From NCBI GenBank assembly GCA_922989275.2, contig OV277868.1, forward strand, positions 47,180,216 to 47,244,215: 64,000 nt of DNA. The letters are read 5' to 3'. The notes under the pieces were generated by a model. It made no database searches. It saw nothing but the letters and a program-made list of their open reading frames with translations, and had not been told where the DNA came from. Shown here in pieces: positions 55,244 to 64,000 of the stretch. The stretch comes from Gari tellinella. Its lineage: Eukaryota; Mollusca; Bivalvia; Cardiida; Psammobiidae. A program made the position numbers and the translations under genes. Position 1 is the first letter of the stretch. The number at the start of each line of letters is the position of its first letter.

Positions 55244-57041
55244 ATGTGTCTTCGATTTTCAATTCTAAATGCACATGGCGTAGTGACTAAAAGAACTAAT
55301 AAATTAAAAAGTGAATATTTGAACGAGATTTTTAAATGTAAAGATATAATTTTATTCACAGAAACTTGGGCAGTTGAATTTTCCGATTTGAATGTTGAAG
55401 GTTTTGAGTGTTTATCTTAAGAGAACTAAACGTAAATCATATTGCAAGAGAAACTCAGGTGGAATAGCGGCTTATGTTAGAAATAATCTGACACCAGAAG
55501 ACACATTGTTTTACAAAAGCGCAGACGATATTCTTTGGTTAAAAATAGCACGTGATAGACTGCATATTGATAAAGATCTAGATAAAGGGTTGTGTTACGT
55601 ATTGCCAGATGACAGTAGTAGACAGACGATTATTGATGACAACACATTTGATCGATTATTGGATTCTTTGATATTGGCTGAAAATGATTGCAACAATAAT
55701 GGGTATTTTATTTTAGGAGGGGACTTCAACGCACGGACTAGCTTATCCCCAGATTTTGTTATTGATGATAATATGTTTCTTGTTGATAGTAATATATTGC
55801 CAGATGAGTATCAAGAGGATGCCATATTACAACGATATTCACAAGCAAATAACAATGGTGGTTTATTACTTGATTTATGTAAGCAGTCTGGGTTACGTTT
55901 ACTTAATTGGATAATTGGAGAAGATAAAAATATTGGGAAATACACATGTGTAAACAGTGTTGGGTCCAGTGTAATATATTATGTACTTTGTAGACCAGAT
56001 ATGTTTGAGAAGATTACTCATTTTCGTGTAAATGATCCAAATATTTTGTCTGACCACTGCCTTGTTGAATTTACAGCTACTTTTCATATAGAGAATAATG
56101 TGAATTTTTGTGAGGGAGAAGAGGAGAATCTAGATCTAGATTTACCTGGTCAAGATGCATGTACAAAAATATATGATTATATTAAATTATTAAAAGTATG
56201 TATGGAATAGTTAGAAAAAAGAAAGCTATTTGGAGCAATTAGAAACTTCTGAATGTAAACGAACATTAATTGATCTCGTTGATACTTTAAATGGCTGTTC
56301 AAATAGAACTACTTTAGATGGTTGCTTGGAAAAGTTTGAATGTGTTTTTAAAGATGCTGCCCACACATGCTTGAAAAAGGTAAATACGACAGCTCAAACC
56401 AATTCAGAAAGGAAAATGGATAATAACTTACCTTGGTATAATAAAGAGTGTTATGATCAAAACACTATTTTTCATAGAATTTTAAATATATACCGACAGT
56501 TCCCTAATGAGGAGAATAGGCAAAAATGGTTGAGGCTAGGTCGAAATACAAAGCTCTATTAAGGAAAAACAGATATAATTATGATAAGGAGAAAACTACT
56601 CAGTTTGTAAATGCAAAGAGAAAGAATGACAGAGAATATTGGAATTTACTCAAGGAAACTGCTGGCATTAAACCAGCAAATATTCCATTGTCAGCATTTG
56701 AAAAGTACTTCAAAACTGTTAACACTTCTAGTGATCCTTTCTTTTCTCCAGATGAAGATGTACTTCATTGTATTGAAAGATATGAAAAAGATGAATTTAA
56801 TATTATGTTTGATAAACTTAATAAGGATATTTTGAACGAAGAGATTCATAGAGCTATTAAACAGTTAAAAAACAATCGATCGGCAGGTCCAGATTTAATA
56901 CTCAATGAATTCTTAATAAATGTAGAGCAAACTCTCATGCCTGTTCTCCAATTTATGTTTAAAAAGATATTTAGATTGGGTTATTTTCCGGACAGATGGT
57001 CGGAGGGATATATATTACTACTGCATAAATCAAAGTACTGA
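55244..57041 (+). pseudogene. LINE B' ORF2: endonuclease and start of reverse transcriptase
   Basis: Starts at ATG 55244: MCLRFSILNAHGVVTKRTNK, DIILFTETWA with the catalytic Glu. A one-base slip near 55415 follows, then NSGGIAAYVRNNL, ADDILWLKIARD, YFILGGDFNARTS. SSVIYYVLCRPDMF has Tyr where the family usually shows Asp before YFLC/K. SDHCLVEFT carries the catalytic His. Further frame changes at about 56212 and 56525. The linker (LPWYNKECYDQ, RKNDREYWNLLKET) leads to RT motif 0/1: IKQLKNNRSAGPDLILNEFL, FPDRWSEGYILLLHKSK, ending at 57041. This is the region missing from LINE B at 10.1-15.4 kb. Confidence 0.85.
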
Positions 57042-57539
57042 TAGTACTGATGTGGCGTTTGTCTGTAAAGTTGCGGAATTTACCAGCAGTCCAAAAGTAA
57101 TAAAAACTCGAAAACCTAGAATTCAAAGTCGCTTCTATTTCAGTCATATCGAAACATTCAGCTAAATGCAGGTAAAGGAAGACCTAAGATGTCCTTAATA
57201 CACTTATGGGTACAAATCAACAACTGGGTAGAACCTCCAATCTTTTGCAAGTCAGCTGGAAGGCTTACTCTCATAGAAATTGGAATTCAGAGATGAGTGA
57301 TTGTCACAATGACTTTAAAACCACTGGGCCAATGGGGTCATTCATGTAACTAAAATCACGAAGATGTCTCAATATCTGAATCGCAACTGCAATACTTGGT
57401 CCATAATATTAAACGCTTCTCTGCCTTACCAAAAGTTATGTTTATTTGCAAACAGTTTGTATCCTAATCATAAGTACTAAATTAGAGAAATAAAAAAACT
57501 AACAATGGGTGAAGTCATATCAGTGAAATGGTTAAAAGA
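57042..57539. other. Unassigned; LINE B' is cut here
   Basis: Begins TGATGTGGCGTTTGTCTG, resembling the sequence beside the other LINE B cut at 15348. Near 57442-57475 GCAAACAGTTTGTATCC with TAATCATAAG is a decayed palindrome half. Confidence 0.4.
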
Positions 57540-59424
57540 ACAAGAGGGTCATGATGACCCTTTATCCCTCCCCTGAGTAAAATGAACTAAATAGTTTTAT
57601 ATTTGGATTTCGCCCATAACCCAAATCATCTGAGGACTTAAGGGTGTATCAATGTCATGACTTTAGGAAACTTTCAAAGTATATGAAACCACTCTATGAT
57701 GGTTTTGTATTGAAGAGCTATTTAAGATGAATGAAAAAATAGAAAAAGTGTACATTTTGGTGAACAACAGTTGGCTCTACGGCCATATAAAATTTACCCC
57801 ACCCACTTCCTCTTATTTTGTCCTTTTCAAACAGCCCGCTTCAATAAAATCCATTTTAAATGAAAACAAATATGATAATTTGATTTTGTGTTATTTATTT
57901 CCTATCTATGGTAGTATTTCTTCATACAAAAACTAATTTAAGAAAAAAAAGGCACCAAATATGAAATTTATAAAGCTCTAAATAGCATCGATATGGTACT
58001 TTTTTGTAAATTTTGTAAGGGGAGATAACTCTTTTTACTTTAATAACTCAAAATTTTCAACACTGACCTTTCAATTTCTTTTCATATTTTGAACTGCCTT
58101 AGCATGGGCTTTCATCTGGTAGAATATAAGAAAAAGTTAAATACTAGAACTATTTCATTTTCAAACTTTTTTACTTTTTTTCATAAAATAAAAAATCTAA
58201 TAAAAGCATGCCCTATACAAAGCATATTTTTGATATTCAAGGATCGATATTGTTCAAACCTGGTGCCTGCTTTGTCTAAATTTGGTTTCTATATGTAAAA
58301 ATACCACCATAGACATGAAATAAATAATGGAAACCCAAATTATCATGTTTGTTTTGTTTCGAAATAAATTTTACTGAAGCTTGTACCCTGAATGGGTAAA
58401 ATTTGAAAAAAAAGTCCAAATTTGACATACCTTTTTCAAATCGCTGTAGCTCAAAAACAAGGACACCACCATATATATTTTTTTTCATTTTTTCATTCAT
58501 CATAAACAGCTATTCCAAAAAAACAATGTTAGAAAAAAAGTTAAATACTTTGAAATAATGGCTTATGACATTGATACACCCTTAAAGTCATATATAAATA
58601 CATACTTTGTCATATTTTCACTGATTCTATACGCTAGAGTGTAAACACTGTGGCATCTAGAATGTTCACAAGGTTTGGCTATGATTTGACCTAGTGACCT
58701 ACTTTTTGACCTCACATGACCCACTTTCAAACTTGACCTAGATTTTGTCAAGAACAACATTCGGAGCAAGTTTAGTGAAGATTTGCCCAAAAGTGTGGCT
58801 CTACAAAGTTCACAATTTTATTTTTAAGATTTGACCTAGTGTCCTACTTTTTAATCCCTTACAATGTATGACCCATTTTCGAACCAAAAATTGTGGTCTC
58901 TAGAGTGTTCATAAGGTTTTTCTATGATTTGACCTAGTGAGCTCCTTTTTGACCCCACATGACCCACTTTTAAACTTGACCTAGATTTTATCAAGAACAT
59001 TTGAAGCAAGTGTGTTGAAGATTGGTCTACAATTGTGGTCTCTAAAGTGTTCACAAGGGTTTGCTATGATTAGACCTAGTGACCTAGATTTTGACCCACT
59101 TTCGAACTTGACCTAGATATTGTCAAGGACAACATTTGGAGCAAGTTTGATGAAGTTTGACCTAAAATTGTGGTCTCTAGAGTGTTCACAATTTTTTCAA
59201 TGATTTGACCTAGTAACCTATTTATTGATCCCACATGACCCATTTCCAAATTGACCTAGATTTTGTCAGGACCAACATTTGGAGCAAGTTTGATGAAGTT
59301 TGGCCCAAAAGTGTGGCCTCTAGAGTGTTCACAAGGAAAAGTTTACGGACGACGGACGCCGACTCCGGACACAGCACGGTCACAATAGCTCACCATGAGT
59401 ACTTCGTGCTCAGGTGAGCTAAAA
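57540..59424 (+). mobile_element. Helentron-like element (H6), interrupted by a foldback
   Basis: 5' end ACAAG with hairpin AGGGTCATGATGACCCT (57545-57561), then CCCTCCCCTGAG. 3' hairpin TGAGTACTTCGTGCTCA (about 59396-59412) into CTCAGGTGAGCTAAAA. CTCCCCTGAG against the inverse of CTCAGGTGAG is a 9/10 subterminal match. The core after 58586 has four to five ~130-145 bp units with TTTGACCTAGTGACCTACTT, TTTGACCCCACATGACCCAC, GTGGTCTCTAGAGTGTTCAC. Without the nested 948 bp foldback it is ~0.94 kb. Confidence 0.7.
57638..58585. mobile_element. TTAA-flanked foldback element nested in H6
   Basis: TTAA at 57638-57641 and 58582-58585. Terminal repeat GGGTGTATCAATGTCATGA matches its inverse with one mismatch, and inverted similarity continues for ~320 bp on each side (57638-57960 against 58264-58585) around a ~300 bp centre. 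Each arm holds a short ORF in mirrored position (57727-57936 plus, 58503-58276 minus) with related peptides (MNEKIEKVYI / MNEKMKKNIY; YDNL / HDNL; YLFPIYG / YLFHVYG). TTAA suggests piggyBac-type insertion, but no transposase is present. Confidence 0.7.
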
Positions 59425-61077
59425 CAAAGCTAGTGAAGGTCAAAGGGATAAAATCATTCTGAACTTAGAGCTGCAATGTATCATGTCAACGTCAACAACA
59501 GAGCTAAAGTGAAATCCTCTTTTTAAAGCTTCAGATGTACAAATATGGGTAACACTATATGCCATGCACTACTTTGTAGCGTGGCATAAACATGCTTTTT
59601 TCAACTCATACAGGGAAAACGCATATTGGCATTACTGAACAACAAGATCATATGTCTTTTCAAAATTTTAATAAAGTAATAATTCTACATGAAACTAGTG
59701 TATTGAGTCAGCCAATAAAACATGTAAAGTAATATATATTATAAGATCAATAAAACTTGTAAACACGCAAATGCTTCAATAGTCTTCTGCCATAGGTTTA
59801 TGTTAATGGCTAGCATGGCAGTACATTTTGTAGTTTTGAAAACATGTGACCACATAAAGCTAGTTGTAAGTAAAGCAGCATGCTTTACATTCATCTTGCT
59901 TTAAGCTGAAACTTAATTTCAACACATTACTGAATATTTTTTTTCACAAATTTTCAAAAATAGAGAAAAAATCAGGCTATGGTGTAATGGGTTAAAGCGC
60001 TCTTATGTGAAGGAAGGTGTCATATAATTGACGATTTAACTCCTTCCAAGTGGCTGCTAAACTTCCTCAGTCCAGAAACCTATATAACCCAATCTTATTT
60101 CTCAGTTCAGAAGCATTCGAGTTTCAGGTTTTACACATCCCATTATCACGACAGCTTACGAATGTCATTGATTCGGGTACCGGTAACCTATCTAATCCGA
60201 TATTTTTTCTCAGTCCAGAGGCATTCGATATTCAGAGGTTTGATTGTAATAAATACTACACATTCCATTATCACGACAGTCTTACGAAAGTGATTCGGGT
60301 ATTTGGTGAACCGTGAAATAAATGCTTCAGTTCCTTTCTTTTCCTCATATACAAACAAGTGTCTAGCTATTACACCTATATACTGTCTTCACGCCATCAA
60401 GAGTGACTGTCTTCTGTTTCCATGTCAACCTGACTTGTTGTCTGTTGCTGATGCTGTGTTTTGAGGAACTTCTTCAGCAAGTGTTCAGAGTTCCAGATAA
60501 GGGAAGTATTTTAAACACATAAATCTTTATTTCTGCATTAAACCCAAAAGTGTCACTCATTAGAAGTGTCTCTTTTAGTCACACCATGGGATTTGGTGCA
60601 GAAATGAAGGAGAAAATATTTGGAAAACTGGAGTTTACTCCTCCTTATCTGGAGCCCTGACTTTGACTTTGATATGCACTTTTAAAAGGTGTCTGAAAAG
60701 ATAGAGTCTTTTATATATCTGAAATTTACTTTTCCATGCCTACCAGTGGGTTCCAGATAAGAGTGACTGAACTAAATATTTTCAGCATTTCCTCCTGAAC
60801 GTTTAACTTTGTTTTGACTACTCAATAAAATTGTCTCTTCGAGAATGAGTAGTCACACCATATATTTTTGAGCAGGCATAAAAAATTGTTTTCAAAATAT
60901 TCCCCTTGTCTGGAGCTCTGACATGGGATGTGAATGTACAATTTGTCACACATGTTTCATCTACCGGTAGATACGATAAGAGTTACTTGACAACTCATAA
61001 CAACTTGCAAAAATCATCAATACCATTTTTACCTGATCAGCTCTGAGAATGCACACCTTGTAACCATAGTAACCTAT
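59425..61077. other. Mostly unassigned; family 3 fragment at 59840-59920
   Basis: CATGTGACCACATAAAGCTA, AGTAAAGCAGCATGCTTTAC and TTCATCTTGCTTTAAGCTG (59846-59910) form a short family 3 hairpin lacking the GCGCC centre. At 60085-60310 ACCTATATAACCCAATC/ATCTAATCCGAT, TCTCAGT(T/C)CAGA(A/G)GCATTCGA and CCATTATCACGACAG repeat ~115 bp apart. No gene. Confidence 0.45.
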
Positions 61078-61140
61078 GCAAACAGTTTCGATCCTAATGG
61101 GATGCCAGGTAATGTGGTGTCTTATTAAAATCCAAAATGT
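61078..61140. repeat. GATCC-type palindrome, decayed
   Basis: GCAAACAGTTTCGATCCTAA with TTATTAAAATCCAAAATGT around a GGGATGCCAGGTAATG centre. Arms pair imperfectly. Confidence 0.55.
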
Positions 61141-61284
61141 GGGACACACTGACCATGTTTTGAAAAGAAATTTAGAAAAGTCTATTTTTAGAACAGTAGC
61201 AGACGGCGATAGTTTTAGAGCTAGGAGGGTTGGGGTTAACCTAGTTTACTGGTTCCAGCAATAAATACCAATATCAAAAACGTT

Positions 61285-61349
61285 TGCAAACAGCTTGGAT
61301 CCAGACCAGGCCCAACTGAACTTGAGACTTGATCAGAATCCAAACTATG
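61285..61349. repeat. GATCC-type palindrome, decayed
   Basis: TGCAAACAGCTTGGATCCAG with CTTGATCAGAATCCAAACTA; the GC-rich core has been replaced by CCCAACTGAACTTGAG. Confidence 0.55.
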
Positions 61350-61492
61350 TCACAAAGTTCCTGTTTCTATAAAATAAAGGTTGAGCCAAGTTTTAGATGT
61401 ATAGCACACATCATTTTCATATGGCAGTTATTCAGTGTTGAATAAGATAAATACACCTTTTAATGCCTTTACTTTATTCTTCCAATAAAGAA

Positions 61493-62714
61493 ACAAGAGG
61501 GCCTGAAGGCCCTGATATCGCTTTCCATTTATAATGAAGCCTGATATATATAGCTTTACCTTTGAATTTCACCCATTTTATTCTAAATCCATTTAAGTTT
61601 GTTGAACTACTCTAGTATAGTAGAGTACATCAAAGGCAGATAACTAGAGCCTAAACAATACTAAAATGAAGCCTTTTTCTAGCATTTCAAACTATATCAA
61701 GGGCAGGTAACTATTGCCACAATGATTAGATTTCAACAATAATTGCACTCCTTCAAGAAGGTATAGCTATATAATTTGTGTACAAGTATAATCAAAATCC
61801 ATTGAAAACTGTATTTGCAAGAGTGTAAATGCTGTAAAATATGGCATTTTCAGCAATTCAAAGGTAGATAACTCTTGATCTATTTGTTCGATTTTAACCA
61901 TAATCACCCTTTCTTGAACTCTTATGATCATATATAATCTGGGCAAGTTTGAGAGAGCTTGGATAAATAGTGTGGCCTCTAGACCGTAAACACTGTTAAA
62001 TATATCATTTTCAGCAATTCAAAGGTAGATACCCTTGACCTATTAATCCTATTACAACCATAATTGAACTCATCCGAGGTCTTATGGTAATATACATTCT
62101 GAGTAAGTTTGAGAAATATTAGATAAAATGTGTGGCCTCTAGAGTGTAAACACCCTTAAATTTGGCATTTTCAGCAATTCAAAGGTAGATAACTCTTGAC
62201 CTATTCATCTGATTCTAAGTATAATCAAACTTATTTGAACTCTTATAGTCATATACAATCTGAGCAAGTTTGAGATAGATTGGATAAAAATTGTGAACTC
62301 TATAATGTAAACATCGTTAAATATGGCATTTTCAGCAGTTCAAAGGTAGATATAACTCTTGATCTATTTATCCGAATTCAACTAAAATCGAACTCATTCA
62401 ATCTCTTATGGTCATATACAATCTGGGCAAGTTTTAGAAAGATTGGATAAATATAGTGGCCTCTAGAGTGTAAACACTGTTAACTATGGCATTTTCAGCA
62501 ATTCAAAGGTAGATAACTCATGATAAATTTGTCTGATTTCACCTATAATCGAATTTTTCCGAACAGTTATGGCAATATATCATCTGAGCAAGTTTGAGAA
62601 AGATTGGATAAATATTGTGGCCTCTAGAGTGTAAACACTAAAATTGTTGACGCCGCACGCCGGACATTCAAGGATTGCAAAAGCTCACTCTGAGCTAGCT
62701 CAGGTGAGCTAAAA
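61493..62714 (+). mobile_element. Helentron-like non-autonomous element (H7), complete
   Basis: 5' end ACAAG with hairpin AGGGCCTGAAGGCCCT (61498-61513). 3' hairpin CTGAGCTAGCTCAG (62690-62703) into CTCAGGTGAGCTAAAA. Five core units start near 61841, 62001, 62161, 62321 and 62485 (period ~160 bp): TGGCATTTTCAGCAATTCAA, AGGTAGATAACTCTTGA, AGCAAGTTTGAGA, TGTGGCCTCTAGAGTGTAAA. The 5' subterminal repeat is degraded (ATCGCTTTCC). No protein. Confidence 0.7.
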
Positions 62715-62759
62715 AGTCCTGAATACAGTATCAATATAAGAAATACATGTATTTCTATA

Positions 62760-62880
62760 TCCCAGAAGGTCGTTGCTTAAAGCAGGTTGAAGGTAAAGCA
62801 GAATGTGCCTAAAGGCGCATTAATTCTGCTTAGTTTCAGCCTACTTTAAGTGGTCACCTATTTTCAAAACTAGAACGGCT
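62760..62880. repeat. Family 3 hairpin repeat
   Basis: GTTGCTTAAAGCAGGTTGAA, GGTAAAGCAGAATGTGCC and, mirrored, GGCGCATTAATTCTGC and CCTACTTTAAGTGGTCACC. Close to the copy at 28600-28690. Confidence 0.65.
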
Positions 62881-62984
62881 ATCACTAAAGGTGAAAAATA
62901 ACTAACTATAAAGCACTCTGTCACACTCTGCAGACGTTTTCAATAAGGTTTTACACTAAGGTCAAATGTGTAAAAAATGGTATA

Positions 62985-63490
62985 TGACACTCTGCAACTC
63001 CTGAGTAACATTCATGCCAAGTATCAAGTAAATCCGGTTGAAAGTGAAGGAGGAAGTCGCCGTACAAGATTATGCCTGCCAATTTTAAGACCAATTTCAA
63101 GGCCAAAGGTCAATGTCACAGATATTTGAAATTTGTGTCTTGCACATCTACTACTCCTGAGTAACATTTATGCAAAGTATCAAGTGAATCAGGTTTAAAG
63201 TGAAGGAGGAGTTCAAAGTACAAGATTTTGCCTGCCAATTTCAAGACTGATTTCAAGGAAAAAGGTCAAGGTCAAGGTCACAGAGACCTGAAATTTGTGT
63301 CTTGCACATATACTACTCCTAACTAACATTTATATCAAGTGAATCAGGTTGAAATTGAAGGAGTTGTTCAAAGTACAAGAGTTTGACTGCCAATTTCAAG
63401 ACCAATTTCAAGGCCAAAGGTCAAGGTCACAGAGACCTGAAATATGTGTCTTGCACATCTACTACACCTGAGTAACGTTTATGCAAAGTA
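62985..63490 (+). repeat. Tandem ~150-160 bp units, truncated tandem-cored element
   Basis: CTGAGTAACATTTATGCAAA, GTATCAAGTGAATCAGGTT, GTACAAGATTTTGCCTGCCA, CAAGACCAATTTCAAGG and CTTGCACATCTACTACTCC recur with starts near 63001, 63157, 63319 and 63468. No 5' or 3' hairpin is found within the window. Confidence 0.65.
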
Positions 63491-64000
63491 TTATGGTAGA
63501 AAACTACTCCTTTTTGTGTAAAAAAACTTCTTACAGATCGGTCATTTTTACAGTTATATAGACGTACAGAAGTAATTTTCGCAAAATGGTGGTTAAAGTG
63601 TCTTCAAGGCGGACCATTCCGGTCACGTTATTCTTGTGATAAAACGTTAATAATTGGTCAGTATGAAATCGAGAGACTTTTTAAGTTTGTGTAAATGAAA
63701 TAAGCAATATAAACTACTTCAGATTTGATACATTAATGGTGGCTGTTGATATAGTGTAGGCGTTATTACGGTATCCGCTGGTAGCAAGAAAGGTCCGTGT
63801 TTTACACATGGCCTAGGTCATTTTGGCTCAGTCATAACACCTCACAAGTTTCTGCTATACTCCTGTCCAGAGTGCTTTGCCAACAGAATTTGGAATTGGC
63901 CAAGATGTTACGATGGGGTCCTAGATAAGTCAACACCCGATTTGAGCGTGATTAAATCATTAACCGACAGAAAAGGTTTATGAAAAAATATCAAACATGT
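63491..64000. other. No feature recognised
   Basis: Nothing to annotate up to the window edge. Confidence 0.4.

Noticed and set aside
59970..60045. tRNA-like A box TATGGTGTAATGGGTTAAAGC
   Set aside because: No B box follows at a suitable distance.

Overview
This is eukaryotic, AT-rich, repeat-dominated DNA. The repeat content points to a mollusc, most likely a bivalve: foldback elements, tandem-cored elements ending in AGGTGAGCTAAAA, GGGAGATAACTC-type short repeats and CR1/L2-like LINEs. That assignment is an inference from repeat style. I find no host gene. Every long ORF that encodes a recognisable protein belongs to a non-LTR retrotransposon (LINE), and all of these are broken. There are no functional tRNA or rRNA genes, CRISPR arrays or bacterial-type operons.

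Four LINE remnants stand out. (1) LINE A, minus strand, 22.66-26.70 kb, is L2-like: endonuclease plus reverse transcriptase with few lesions and its 3' UTR; 3'-end copies of the same family lie at 40.3-41.0 kb. (2) A LINE ORF1 remnant lies on the plus strand at 21.22-22.01 kb. (3) LINE B, minus strand, 10.1-15.36 kb, is split by a 2.84 kb composite of other repeats; a plus-strand relative at 55.24-57.04 kb holds the complementary N-terminal half. (4) LINE C, plus strand, 48.9-52.34 kb, is CR1-group and carries a 2A-like ribosome-skipping motif (GDVETNPGP) just before its endonuclease.

The rest is mostly DNA-transposon-like and foldback material. There are seven copies of a ~250 bp MITE flanked by TA with a GATCAGACGCCG central palindrome, and a second MITE family with a CAGGTGAC hairpin (complete copies at 7.9 and 33.0 kb). 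A third, widespread hairpin repeat is built on AAAGCAGAATGCGCC. A 1.65 kb hAT-like foldback element (4046-5691) has an 8 bp target duplication and an uninterrupted paralogous site 0.55 kb downstream. A 0.95 kb TTAA-flanked foldback (57638-58585) is nested in another element. A long inverted repeat spans 44.0-48.6 kb.

Several elements with internal tandem repeats of ~130-170 bp (6.7-7.2, 13.45-14.6, 35.0-36.2, 39.0-39.7, 57.5-59.4, 61.5-62.7 kb) have a 5' hairpin, a subterminal inverted repeat and a 3' hairpin before GGTGAGCTAA. These look like non-autonomous Helentron/Helitron-type elements. A satellite-like array of ~14 monomers, each holding a long hairpin, fills 30.3-33.6 kb.

The genes do not work together as a pathway. 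The window is an intergenic or intronic graveyard of nested transposable elements; its interest lies in their architecture.
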